Part shown: in pieces, positions 34,046 through 44,738 of the stretch | How positions within the stretch are numbered: position 1 is the first letter of the stretch | Layout: each line of letters opens with the position of its first letter | Assembly: GCF_022760835.1 (NCBI RefSeq) | Contig: NZ_JAKTNQ010000011.1 | Location: 1-64,000, forward strand | Reading direction: 5' to 3' | From: Thermus altitudinis | Lineage (GTDB): Bacteria; Deinococcota; Deinococci; Deinococcales; Thermaceae | Length of the DNA stretch: 64,000 nucleotides | The notes under the pieces: generated by a model | Seen by the model: the letters and a program-made list of their open reading frames with translations, nothing else | What the model was told of the DNA's origin: nothing | Databases searched by the model: none | Program-made: the position numbers and the translations under genes

Positions 34046-34109
34046 AGCCCTGAGGGGCCCCCGGCGGCGTTTGTGAGATGGCGGCCTCCTCGGGGCAGGC
34101 CTGGGGGTC

Positions 34110-34115
34110 TAGGCT
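34110..34115 (+). promoter_or_regulatory. -10 box for leaderless DUF255 gene
   Basis: TAGGCT on the plus strand, -12 to -7 from ATG 34122. Confidence 0.5.
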
Positions 34116-34121
34116 TAAGGC

Positions 34122-36098
<1,977 letters not shown>

Positions 36099-36154
36099 GT
36101 TAGTGCGTAGTTTCACGATTTAGCATGCGCGTGAACGTTCTCTCATCAAAGGTA

Positions 36155-36202
36155 TTGACCCCACCCCCCACTCCCCCTAAGCTATTACCGAACGGTCGGT
36201 AA
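36155..36202 (+). promoter_or_regulatory. Promoter and TetR-type operator of the thiolase gene
   Basis: TTGACC (36155-36160) and TAAGCT (36178-36183) are 17 bases apart. The inverted repeat TTACCGA, ACGG, TCGGTAA (36185-36202) covers the predicted +1 near 36190. It shares CGAACGGTCG with the paa operator. Confidence 0.78.
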
Positions 36203-36211
36203 GGAGGCCCC

Positions 36212-37414
36212 ATGCCCGAAGCCTGGATCGTAGAAGCCCTGAGAACCCCCATCGGCAAGCACGGGGGCGCCCTGGCCACGGTGCGCCCCGATGACCTCCT
36301 GGCCCATGTCCTTTCCGCCCTCATGGAGCAAAGCGGGGTACCCAAGGAGGCCGTGGAGGACGTTTACGCCGGCTGCGCCAACCAGGCCGGAGAGGACAAC
36401 CGCAACGTGGCCCGCATGGCCCTTCTCCTGGCAGGCTTTCCCGTGGAGGTGGCAGGCTGTACCGTGAACCGCCTCTGCGGCTCGGGCCTGGAGGCGGTGG
36501 CCCAGGCCGCCCGGGCCATCTGGGCCGGGGAGGGCCAGGTGTACGTGGGTGCCGGGGTGGAGTCCATGTCCCGGGCTCCCTTCGTGGTGCCCAAGGCGGA
36601 AAGGCCTTTCCCCACGGGCAACATGTTCATGTACGACACCACCTTGGGCTGGCGCCTGGTAAACCCCAGGATGCAGGCCCTCTACGGCACGGAGAGCATG
36701 GGGGAAACCGCCGAGAACTTGGCGGAGATGTACCGGATTCCCCGGGAGGAGCAGGACCGCTTCGCCCTGCTTTCCCACCAGAAGGCCATCCGGGCCTGGG
36801 ATGAAGGGCGGTTTGCCCGGGAGGTGGTCCCCGTTCCGGTAAAGCGGGGCAAGGAAGAGGCTCTGGTGGAGGTGGACGAGGGCCCCAGGCGGGACACCTC
36901 CTTAGAGAAGCTGGCCCAGCTTAAGCCCGTTTTCCGCCAAGGGGGTACGGTAACCGCAGGGAACTCCAGCCCCCTAAACGACGGAGCGGCGGCGGTGCTT
37001 CTGGTTTCCGATGCCTACGCCAAAGCCCACGGCCTCAAGCCCCTGGCCCGGGTACGGAGCCTGGCCGTGGCTGGGGTACCCCCTAGGATCATGGGCATCG
37101 GTCCTGTTCCCGCTGCCAAGAAGGCGTTGGCGCGAGCCGGGCTTACCTTGAAGGACATCGGCCTTATTGAGCTGAACGAGGCGTTTGCCGCCCAGAGCCT
37201 GGCCGTCCTGCGGGAATGGGGCCTGGATATGGAGGATCCCCGCCTGAACCCCAACGGCGGGGCCATCGCCCTGGGCCATCCCCTAGGGGCCTCGGGGGCC
37301 CGGATCCTCACCACCTTGGTCCATGAGATGCAACGGAAAGGGGTCCAGTTCGGCCTGGCCACCATGTGCATAGGGGTGGGCCAGGGCATCGCCATGGTGG
37401 TGGAGGCGGGCTAA
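36212..37414 (+). CDS. Acetyl-CoA acyltransferase (thiolase)
   Basis: A 400-residue thiolase. The nucleophile Cys is in TVNRLCGSGLEAVAQAARAI; His is in NPNGGAIALGHPLGASGAR; the second Cys is in TMCIGVGQG; NEAFAAQSL is also present. It resembles PcaF/PaaJ 3-oxoadipyl-CoA thiolases as much as general acetyl-CoA acetyltransferases (for example CANQAGEDNRNVARMA). AAGGAGG precedes ATG 36212. The TetR-type operator ties it to the fatty-acid or phenylacetate regulon, fitting the last step of either pathway. Confidence 0.92.
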   Translation: MPEAWIVEALRTPIGKHGGALATVRPDDLLAHVLSALMEQSGVPKEAVEDVYAGCANQAGEDNRNVARMALLLAGFPVEVAGCTVNRLCGSGLEAVAQAARAIWAGEGQVYVGAGVESMSRAPFVVPKAERPFPTGNMFMYDTTLGWRLVNPRMQALYGTESMGETAENLAEMYRIPREEQDRFALLSHQKAIRAWDEGRFAREVVPVPVKRGKEEALVEVDEGPRRDTSLEKLAQLKPVFRQGGTVTAGNSSPLNDGAAAVLLVSDAYAKAHGLKPLARVRSLAVAGVPPRIMGIGPVPAAKKALARAGLTLKDIGLIELNEAFAAQSLAVLREWGLDMEDPRLNPNGGAIALGHPLGASGARILTTLVHEMQRKGVQFGLATMCIGVGQGIAMVVEAG

Positions 37415-38961
37415 GGGGTCTTCCCCTCCCAGGGGAAGATTGGCACTTTGTATCTATCGTCACGATACAATCCGCTTGTGAACACCAGCTCAGCTCCCGG
37501 CCACACCTGACCCAAAAGCCAAAGGTCCTCCGCCGCCACCCGCGCCGGCTTGGCATATCCCCCTAGGCTTCCCTTGTCCGCCAAGAGCACCAAGGGCCGG
37601 CCCGAGGGAGGTACCTGGATGCCCCCCAAGGGCGTGGCCTCGGAAAGGCCTTCCCCGCCCGGGACCTCCGGGCCCTGAAGCTCCAGGCCCATGCGGTCCG
37701 CCCGGGCCACGCGAAAGGGGGCCGACAGCAGAGCCCCAAAGGCCTCCTCCGTAAACTGGGGTCCTGGCAGAAGGCGGAGGCGAAACACCCCCGGCAAAGG
37801 CCTCTGGCGGAAAGCCCAGCCGGGCCGCACCGCCCTCCTCTCCCTAAGCCCTAGGACATCCAAAGCCCTTAAAGGGCGGCCCACCCTTCCCCGAAGATCC
37901 GGGGAGGCAGAACCAAAGAAGGTGTGGACCTCTAGGCCCCCCGCCACCGCCAAATACGCCCTCACCCCCCGCCCCCAAGGCCGGAAGGAAAGGGTTTTCC
38001 CCCTTGGCCAAAGAAAGCTCCGCCCCGGCGGGATTTCTTCCCCATCCAAAAGGGCCACAAACCCATAGCCCGCAAACCCCACCACCAGGTCCTCCAAGGC
38101 GGTGAGCACCGGGCCCCGGTAGGCCATCTCCAGGAGGGGTGTTCCCGGAGGGTTTCCCACCAGCCGGTTGGCCAAAGCGGCGGAATAGGGGTCCAAAGGC
38201 CCCGAGCGGGCCAGGCCCAGATGCCCCGCCAGAAACCTTCCCCGGTCCACCACCAGGTCCATGAGGCCCGGTTCCTCCACCCGGAAGGCGGGAAGCCTGG
38301 GTTCCCCGGGAAGGAGCTCCAAGGGGGCAGGTTCCGGCGGTGTTGGCCCCGCCGCCTCCCTGAAGCGCACCCGGTCCCCCGGCCTCAGGAGGAAGGGCTC
38401 TTCCCGGTGGGGGTCGTAGACCGCCACCAAGGCGGTGCCCAAAAGATGCCATCCCCCGGGAGAAGGCAGGGGGTAGACGCCCGTCTGGGGCCCAGCCATG
38501 GCCACGCTGTGGGCGGGGACCCGGGGCCTGGGGTGGGAGCGCCGGGGTAGGCGCAAGGGCTCCAGTACGGGAGCCAAAAAGGGAAATCCGGGGGTGAAGC
38601 CCAGGGCATACACCCGGTACTGCGGCGCCTGGTGCAGGCGTTTAACCTCCTCCAGGGAAAGCCCCGTGCGCCCGGCCACCTGCAAAAGGTCTTCCCCGTC
38701 ATAACGCACGGGAATATCCACCACCCGGCCCTCCTCCTCCCCCGTCACCTCCGTGTGGGAAGCCAAGCGGCGTAGAAGCCTTAGGAGCCTGGGACGGGTA
38801 AGCTTTTGGGCGTCAAACTCCAGGTACAGGGTGCCGTAAGCGGGGATGGCCTCCCAAAGCCCTTCCGGGGGAGCCTTAAGGAGAGCCTGGGCCAGGCCCT
38901 GGGCCAAGCGGTTGGCCTCCTCGGAAAGGCCCGCCCCAAAGGTCAGATAGAGGCCATCCAC
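37411..38961 (-). CDS. pxpBC: 5-oxoprolinase subunits B and C fusion (PxpBC)
   Basis: A 516-residue fusion. Residues about 1-215 are PxpB/KipI-like (YRVYALGFTPGFPFLAPV, SVAMAGPQTGVYP, GGWHLLG). Residues about 225-510 are PxpC/KipA-like (GLMDLVVDRGRFLAGHLGLA, SGPLDPYSAALANRLVG, ADRMGLELQG). With PxpA these hydrolyse 5-oxoproline using ATP. No pxpA is found in the window. GTG 38961 is the start; its end overlaps the thiolase end by 4 bases, convergent. The ATP-dependent function is inferred from the family. Confidence 0.88.
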   Translation of the reverse strand: MDGLYLTFGAGLSEEANRLAQGLAQALLKAPPEGLWEAIPAYGTLYLEFDAQKLTRPRLLRLLRRLASHTEVTGEEEGRVVDIPVRYDGEDLLQVAGRTGLSLEEVKRLHQAPQYRVYALGFTPGFPFLAPVLEPLRLPRRSHPRPRVPAHSVAMAGPQTGVYPLPSPGGWHLLGTALVAVYDPHREEPFLLRPGDRVRFREAAGPTPPEPAPLELLPGEPRLPAFRVEEPGLMDLVVDRGRFLAGHLGLARSGPLDPYSAALANRLVGNPPGTPLLEMAYRGPVLTALEDLVVGFAGYGFVALLDGEEIPPGRSFLWPRGKTLSFRPWGRGVRAYLAVAGGLEVHTFFGSASPDLRGRVGRPLRALDVLGLRERRAVRPGWAFRQRPLPGVFRLRLLPGPQFTEEAFGALLSAPFRVARADRMGLELQGPEVPGGEGLSEATPLGGIQVPPSGRPLVLLADKGSLGGYAKPARVAAEDLWLLGQVWPGAELVFTSGLYRDDRYKVPIFPWEGKTP

Positions 38962-38965
38962 CCTT

Positions 38966-40999
38966 TCACTCTAACGAAGGCTCAGGCCCAAGGCGGCCCG
39001 AAAGCTCCCTATCGGGCAAGGCCAGGAGGGCCCCAAGGGAAAACCCTATAAAAGCGGCGCTAAAGAGGAATATCCGCCGCAGGGCCTCCACGATACCCTC
39101 CTTTAAGGCCCCCTTTAGCTTCTCCCGCACCGCCTCGAGGCGGGCTACCACCTGCAGGGGAACTTGGGTAAGGGCCTGCTCCTCAGCCTGCTTCAAGGAG
39201 GCCACCGCCTGGGCCACCGCACCCTCCTCTAACGCCTTCAGCTGGGAGAGAAGCCGAACCTTCCCAGCTGGGGAGGGGCGTTCCCCCAAAGCCCAGGCCA
39301 GCCCCTGGCCCCAAGGGAGGCGCAAAAGAGCCTCCTTAGCCACAGCGTCTCCGGCCCATGCCTTTTCCAGCAGGGAAAGGGTGCCCTGGGCAACCCCACC
39401 TGGCAGGAGGAGAGCCTTCACCTGCAAGGGCAAAGAGGTTTCCCCCAAAAGGGCTTGCCGCGCCGCTTCGTCCCCCCTTAGGGCCTTTTCCAGAAGGCCC
39501 TGCATCCGGGAAAACTGGGCGGGCAGACCACCGGGCACCAGGTTGCCTTTGAACTCCTCCGGCAGGAAAGGATCCTCCAGCAGGGCTTGGTAGGCCGCCT
39601 GATCCCCCCGCAGCGCCTTAACCAAGAGGTCCTCCAAACGGGCAAACTCCCGGTCTAGGTCCAGGGCCATCCCCTCCCCCGTCCGGACCATAGCCGGCGT
39701 GGAACCACCCCCAGGAAAGGCGCTTTGCAGGTTGGCGCTTAGGCTTTGTGCCAGAAGGGTCCCCAAAAAGGCGATCCCCATGGTGGAGCCAATCTGGCGC
39801 ATGAACTGCACCATGCTGGTGCCGCTTCCCACGCGTTCCTTAGGCAGGTCGCTTTGGGCCACCACGTTCAGCACGCTCTGCGCCGGCCCCAGGCCAAGGC
39901 CCAGGAGGAAGAAAAGGGCTACCGCTAAGAGCAGGGGGGTTCCCACCGCCAGGACAAAGTGCAGGAGGAGGAAAAGGGTCAGCAGGAAGGTGGCGCTGGT
40001 TAGCAAAAGCACCTTGTACCGCCCAAACCGGGCCAATAGCTGCCCGGCCCCCAGGCTGCCCACCATGACCCCCAGGACCAGGGGCAACACCGTAACCCCG
40101 CTTTGGCTGGCGGAAACCCCCTTGACCACCTGAAGGTAGAGGGGCAAGAAGGCCACGGCTCCCAAGAAGGCCGGCCCGTAAAAGAAAGCGGCCACCGCCG
40201 ATAGGCTAAACACCCGTCCCCGAAACACCCTTAGGTCAAAAAGCGGATAAGGAAGCCAAAGTTCGGCCCATACCCAAAGACCTAGGCCTAAAAGGGCCCC
40301 AGCAAAGAGCCCTAGGATGACGGGACTCCCCCAGGGATAGGTGCTCCCACCCCAGGAAAAGGCCAGCATCAGGGGCACGGTCCAAGCCACAAGGAGGAAG
40401 GCCCCGAGGAAATCAAAAGGTTCGCGGCGGCCGGGTTTCAGCCGGGGCATGTAACGCAATATGAACCCCAGGGCCACGGCCCCCACGGGCACGTTGATGT
40501 AAAAGACAAAGCGCCAGGAGAGATGGTCGGTGAGCAACCCGCCCAGCCAGGGTCCCACGGCCGAGGAAAGGCCAAAGAGGGCCCCAAAGGCCCCCGCCAG
40601 CTTGCCCCGCTCCCGCGGGGGGAAAAGGACGGCGATGGTGGTAAGGGCCAGGGCAAAAAGGGCCCCACCCCCCACTCCCTGGAGTCCCCGGAACAGGATG
40701 AGCTGGGCCATGTTCTGGGAAAGACCGGAGAGCACGGAACCCAGGAGGAAAATGAGTACCGCCCAAAGCAGGATGGCCTTGCGGGAAAAGAGCTCGGTAA
40801 GCCGGCCAAAGATGGGGGCGGAAACCGTGGAGGTCAAAAGATAGCTGGTGGTAACCCAGGCGTAGTACTCCGCCCCCTTAAGTTCCCCTACGATGCGGGG
40901 CATAGCCGTGGAAACGATGGTCTGGTCTAAAGCTGCCAGGAAAACCCCCAGCAGCACACCGATCATGGTAAAACGCACCTCTTGGGGTGTAGGGTTCAT
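38966..40999 (-). CDS. MFS multidrug exporter (DHA2 type) with repeat insert
   Basis: A 677-residue major facilitator transporter of the 14-helix EmrB/QacA type. Motifs include LDQTIVSTAMPRIVGEL, GRLTELFSRKAILL and LSWRFVFYINVPVG. Most helices are in residues 10-420; one C-terminal helix (about 642-662) ends the protein. Between them, residues about 440-640 form a large hydrophilic insert, with tandem units around KALRGDQAA (461), KALRGDEAA (505) and KAWAGDAVA (546). It starts ATGA-overlapped with the MarR gene, so drug- or ligand-responsive export is likely. Ordinary family members are about 450-550 residues. Confidence 0.9.
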   Translation of the reverse strand: MNPTPQEVRFTMIGVLLGVFLAALDQTIVSTAMPRIVGELKGAEYYAWVTTSYLLTSTVSAPIFGRLTELFSRKAILLWAVLIFLLGSVLSGLSQNMAQLILFRGLQGVGGGALFALALTTIAVLFPPRERGKLAGAFGALFGLSSAVGPWLGGLLTDHLSWRFVFYINVPVGAVALGFILRYMPRLKPGRREPFDFLGAFLLVAWTVPLMLAFSWGGSTYPWGSPVILGLFAGALLGLGLWVWAELWLPYPLFDLRVFRGRVFSLSAVAAFFYGPAFLGAVAFLPLYLQVVKGVSASQSGVTVLPLVLGVMVGSLGAGQLLARFGRYKVLLLTSATFLLTLFLLLHFVLAVGTPLLLAVALFFLLGLGLGPAQSVLNVVAQSDLPKERVGSGTSMVQFMRQIGSTMGIAFLGTLLAQSLSANLQSAFPGGGSTPAMVRTGEGMALDLDREFARLEDLLVKALRGDQAAYQALLEDPFLPEEFKGNLVPGGLPAQFSRMQGLLEKALRGDEAARQALLGETSLPLQVKALLLPGGVAQGTLSLLEKAWAGDAVAKEALLRLPWGQGLAWALGERPSPAGKVRLLSQLKALEEGAVAQAVASLKQAEEQALTQVPLQVVARLEAVREKLKGALKEGIVEALRRIFLFSAAFIGFSLGALLALPDRELSGRLGPEPSLE

Positions 41000-41397
41000 G
41001 ACTCCTCCAACTTGCTCAATAAGCGGGCCAAGTGGTCCACTTCCTCCGGGCTAAGCCGGGCCAGGCGGCGCCTCAGGGCCGCTTCCATAAGCCTTTCTGC
41101 CTCCTCGAGGGCCACCTTCCCCTTTTCCGTCAGGCGGAAGGCGAAGCGGCGCAGGTCCTTGCTGTCCAAGGTGCGCTCCACAAAACCCCGCTCCTCTAAC
41201 CGCCGGAGCATGTGGCTCACGGTGGGTGGGGGAAGCCCCATGTGCCGGGCCACATCCGAGGGATAGGGCAGCCCCTCCACCACCCGTAAAAGCCAGGCCT
41301 CGAGGCCCGAAAGCCCTAAGGCCACCAACCCCTCCTCCATCTCCTCCCGCACGGCCCGCTGAAACCGCCATATCCGCCCCATGAGGTCCCACACCAT
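40996..41397 (-). CDS. MarR-family regulator
   Basis: A 133-residue winged-helix regulator. The recognition region is DVARHMGLPPPTVSHMLRRL followed by the wing ERTLDSKDLRRFAFRLTEKG. It probably represses itself and the exporter, whose start overlaps its stop by 4 bases. ATG 41397 is used, not the TTG at 41403; TAATAT lies at -13 to -8. Confidence 0.9.
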   Translation of the reverse strand: MVWDLMGRIWRFQRAVREEMEEGLVALGLSGLEAWLLRVVEGLPYPSDVARHMGLPPPTVSHMLRRLEERGFVERTLDSKDLRRFAFRLTEKGKVALEEAERLMEAALRRRLARLSPEEVDHLARLLSKLEES

Positions 41398-41404
41398 GGC
41401 CAAG

Positions 41405-41430
41405 ATATTATTTCAGTTCAAACTATTTGA
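41405..41430. promoter_or_regulatory. AT-rich promoter with candidate MarR operator
   Basis: Minus-strand TAATAT (41410-41405) is the MarR -10 box. Just upstream, TCAAA, CTA, TTTGA (41418-41430) is an inverted repeat of the kind MarR proteins bind. The stretch 41401-41440 is conspicuously AT-rich for this genome, and lies between the MarR pair and the divergent dehydrogenase. Confidence 0.6.
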
Positions 41431-41494
41431 TTGCAAGCTATCCCACCTTGACGCCCCCGCACCCCCGGGATTAGCCTGGGCCTCGGAGGACACC

Positions 41495-43030
41495 ATGAGC
41501 CTGCTTTTTTACAGCCAAGGACAGGATCACTATAACCTTGACCCAGACCTAAAAGTAGTACTGGACACTTTCGCTCCCGGCCTACCCCAAGAAGCCCTGT
41601 CCACCTTCGGCAAGCTGGTGGGAGAGGAGGTCCTGGAGGTGGCCCACCACATCGATCAAGACGCCCCGCCCCGCCTAAAGATGCACGACCTGGATGGAAA
41701 CCGCAGGGACCGGGCCCTCCTCTCCCCGGCGCAGAAGGCCCTTTTGGACAAGCTCCGCCCCATGATCCGCCCCGCCTACGAGGGCCAAGGCTGGCCCCTG
41801 CACTACGCCTTCGGCTACCTCTTGGCGGATGGGGGGCTCTACTGCATCCTCACCATTACCCATCAGGTGGCCTATGCGCTGCACAAGTACGCCCCAGAAT
41901 GGGAGGCGGTGAAGCGGGAACTCCTTTACGGCCCGGCCTTCGGCGCCACCTGGATGACGGAGATCCAAGGGGGAAGCGACCTGGGAGCCAACCGCACCCT
42001 GGCCAAACGGGAGGGGGAAGCCTTCCGCCTTTACCAAGGGGACAAGTACTTCGCCTCCGGGGCCGGCCTGGCCGACTACGCCTTGGTGACCGCCAGGCCG
42101 GAAGGGGCTCCCCAAGGCCCCAAGGGGCTTGGCCTTTTCCTCCTGCCCCGTGAGGTGGAGGGGCGTCTCAACTTCACCGTGCGCCGCTTTAAGGAGAAGC
42201 TGGCCACCCGGGCCGTACCCTCGGGGGAGGTGGAGCTGGAGGGAAGCCTGGCCTACCCCATCGGGAGGCTGGAAGAGGGCATCTACTACACCCTGGAAAC
42301 CCTCACCGTGGCCCGCCTGGCCAACGCCGCCGCCGCCATGGGGATCGCCAAGAAGGCCCACCTCGAGGCCCTCTTCCGGGTGAGAAGGCGCACCGCCTTT
42401 GGAAAAAGGCTTTTGGACCACGAGCTCATCCAACACGACCTTCTGGAGATGCGCCTTAGGCAGGTGGGGGGCACCGCCTTGGCCTTCCTGGCCATCCAGG
42501 CCTTTGACCGGGCCTGGGAGGAGAGGCCTCCCTATAGCCCCCGCTACCACCTGGCCCGCCTCCTCTCCCACCTGGCCAAGGGGCGCACCGCCGAACACGC
42601 CAGCGCCATCACCGCCCTCGCCATGGAGCTCTTTGGCAGCCTGGGCTTCCTGGAGGAGTATGGGGTAGCCCGCTGGCACCGGGAGGCCCTCATCACCCCC
42701 ATCTGGGAAGGACCCGCCAACGTCCAGGCCTTGGACATGCTGGAAGCCATGGCCAAAAAGCGGGCCCATGAACCTCTTTTGGAAATGCTCCAGGATCATC
42801 CCCAGGCCCAAAGGTATGCGGAAAGGGCGCTGGCGAGGCTAAAGGAGGAAGGCCCCTGGCACGCCAAGGAGGCCCTAAGAGGGCTGGCCGACGCCGTAGC
42901 TGTCTACGCCTTGGCAAAGGTAGCCCACGAGCCCTTCCCTGAGCTTTCCCACCTTTACGCCCGGCGCTACCTGGAAGGGGAACCCCTACCCCTTAGCGCC
43001 CAAAGGCCCAGGCTTTACGACCCCTGGTGA
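41495..43030 (+). CDS. AidB-like acyl-CoA dehydrogenase
   Basis: A 511-residue protein of the AidB branch: WMTEIQGGSDLGANRTLA, YFASGAGLADYALVTARP, KLATRAVPSGEVELEG and PIWEGPANVQALDMLEA, where Glu is at the catalytic position. E. coli AidB is an alkylation-response protein of similar length; whether this one repairs, binds DNA or oxidises acyl-CoA is unknown. GGAGG sits five bases before ATG 41495. It is divergent from the MarR/MFS pair and may share its regulator. Its end overlaps the aldehyde oxidoreductase gene end by 16 bases. Confidence 0.88.
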   Translation: MSLLFYSQGQDHYNLDPDLKVVLDTFAPGLPQEALSTFGKLVGEEVLEVAHHIDQDAPPRLKMHDLDGNRRDRALLSPAQKALLDKLRPMIRPAYEGQGWPLHYAFGYLLADGGLYCILTITHQVAYALHKYAPEWEAVKRELLYGPAFGATWMTEIQGGSDLGANRTLAKREGEAFRLYQGDKYFASGAGLADYALVTARPEGAPQGPKGLGLFLLPREVEGRLNFTVRRFKEKLATRAVPSGEVELEGSLAYPIGRLEEGIYYTLETLTVARLANAAAAMGIAKKAHLEALFRVRRRTAFGKRLLDHELIQHDLLEMRLRQVGGTALAFLAIQAFDRAWEERPPYSPRYHLARLLSHLAKGRTAEHASAITALAMELFGSLGFLEEYGVARWHREALITPIWEGPANVQALDMLEAMAKKRAHEPLLEMLQDHPQAQRYAERALARLKEEGPWHAKEALRGLADAVAVYALAKVAHEPFPELSHLYARRYLEGEPLPLSAQRPRLYDPW

Positions 43031-44727
43031 AGCCTCTCGTATAGGGGCCCCAGGTCCTCGGGGCGGAAGCGGGCGGTGTAGCCCTTGGGGGGCAAGGGTT
43101 CCTGGTAGAAAAAGGCGGGAAGGCGGTCCTCTTCGTGGGTGAAGCCCGCCAGGTGGTTGAAGCGGTGCTCCAGGCGCAAAACCCCCTCCCCAAGCTCACG
43201 CCAAAAGCCGGGGGTGAGGCTTGTGCCCAAGGCGGCGTTGAGGCTTTCCACCACCAACTCCACCTGCCTGTTGGTGACGCTCCCCCCGAAGACACAAAGG
43301 CCCAAGGCATCGTTGGCGGCAGCATTCACCTGGGCCTGGTAGCTGGCCTCCAGGATCTCCGCCACCGGCATGGCCCGGGTTTCCAGGCGCGGGGCATTGC
43401 CCGCGGTGTGGTCCGCCCCCTGGGCGGTCACCATCATGGTGATGCCCGTGGCCTCCACCACCCTGGGGTCGTAGGCGCTGATGGCCTGGCGCTTGATAAC
43501 GGGAACCCGCCCAAGCCCCAAGGCCTCCCCTACCCGGGCGGTGCCTTGGGCCAGGAAGCGGGCGGCCTCGCTCGGGGTATAGAGGGCCTTGAGCTTGGCC
43601 TCCATGAAGGCATAATCCCCCCAATCCGCCTCCCCCTTTTCCATGAAGAGGGCCAAGGTGGCCCCGGTTTCTATGGTGTCCACCCCCAGGTCGTTGGCCA
43701 AGCGGTTCAGGCGGGCCAGCTGGTCCGGGTCGGTGAGGCCGCAGTTGGTTCCCATAAGGCCGATGGTTTCGTACTCCAAAGGGGAAACCACCTCCTCCCT
43801 GTTCTCGTCCACGATGACGTTGGAGCACTGGATCACGCACCCGGGCATGCAGGCGTGGGTGGGCTTCCCACCCCGGGCCTTGTTGAGGGGGGCGATGTAC
43901 TGGCCCCCCATGCGGAACTCCTCCGGAGGGGCAAGCTGCCCCTGGCGAAAGTTCCGCACGGGAAGTCCCCCGAAGGCATTCTGGAAGTCGGCCATCCCCA
44001 TGGTGCCGATGGCGTTGTAGAACTTCATCACCAAGGGATCTTGGCGCAAGAGCTCCGCATAGCGGCGGATGGCCCCGGTGACCTTGGGCTTATCCCAGAC
44101 CTCCGCCTTCCCCGGCACCTCCACCACGAGGGCTTTCACCCGCTTGGCTCCCATTACCGCCCCCACGCCACCCCGGGCCGCCAGGCGGGAGGGCCTCCCA
44201 TCGGTATCGGAAAAGGCGATGCCGGAAAGGAGGCCCAGATACTCCCCCACCGGCCCTAGAAGGGCAAACGCGATCTTCCTGCCGTAAGCGGCAAAGAGCC
44301 TTGTGGCCGCCTGGAAGTTCCCGAGGCCGAGGAGCTCCCCCGCCGGGTCAAAAAAGACCTGCCCCTCCCGGGTGATGCGGAGGACCACCCAGTCGGGGCT
44401 TGTCCCCTCGAGGACCAGATGGGCAAGCTTCATCTGCCCTAGGGCGTAACCGAAGGTGCCGCCCCCGTTGGCCTCCTTGATGCCCAGAGTCAGGGGGCTA
44501 CGGGTGCCCACGCTGGTGCGATTGGCGTTGGAAAACCCCGTGCCGGCCAGGGGGCCGATGGCGAAGACCAGGGGGTTCTCCGGGGAAAGGGGGTCCATGC
44601 GGTACGCCTCCCGCTCCATGAGGATCCTCCCCGTGCGAAAACGGCCCCCAAAGGCCACCTCCTCGGGGGGAACCTCCTGCCAACGAACCCGCCGTGAGGA
44701 AAGATCCACCCACAAAGACCGCCACAT
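43015..44727 (-). CDS. aor: Aldehyde:ferredoxin oxidoreductase (tungsten family)
   Basis: A 570-residue AOR-family enzyme. It starts WRSLWVDLSSRRVRW and carries the tungstopterin region VGTRSPLTLGI. The 4Fe-4S cysteines are CMPGCVIQC (CxxCxxxC) plus a distal one in NDALGLCVFGG. It oxidises aldehydes to acids with ferredoxin, using a W or Mo pterin. ATG 44727 is used (GTG 44730 precedes it). TAAGCT at 44741-44736, overlapping the stop of the upstream ATPase, may be its -10 box. Confidence 0.92.
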   Translation of the reverse strand: MWRSLWVDLSSRRVRWQEVPPEEVAFGGRFRTGRILMEREAYRMDPLSPENPLVFAIGPLAGTGFSNANRTSVGTRSPLTLGIKEANGGGTFGYALGQMKLAHLVLEGTSPDWVVLRITREGQVFFDPAGELLGLGNFQAATRLFAAYGRKIAFALLGPVGEYLGLLSGIAFSDTDGRPSRLAARGGVGAVMGAKRVKALVVEVPGKAEVWDKPKVTGAIRRYAELLRQDPLVMKFYNAIGTMGMADFQNAFGGLPVRNFRQGQLAPPEEFRMGGQYIAPLNKARGGKPTHACMPGCVIQCSNVIVDENREEVVSPLEYETIGLMGTNCGLTDPDQLARLNRLANDLGVDTIETGATLALFMEKGEADWGDYAFMEAKLKALYTPSEAARFLAQGTARVGEALGLGRVPVIKRQAISAYDPRVVEATGITMMVTAQGADHTAGNAPRLETRAMPVAEILEASYQAQVNAAANDALGLCVFGGSVTNRQVELVVESLNAALGTSLTPGFWRELGEGVLRLEHRFNHLAGFTHEEDRLPAFFYQEPLPPKGYTARFRPEDLGPLYERLHQGS

Positions 44728-44738
44728 CACCCTAAAGC

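Noticed and set aside
41675-42811. A 378-codon open frame antisense to the AidB-like gene
   Set aside because: Composition mirrors the sense codons and no domain is recognisable.
43135-44259. A 374-codon open frame antisense to the aldehyde:ferredoxin oxidoreductase
   Set aside because: Same cause; the sense strand encodes an intact enzyme with all cluster cysteines.
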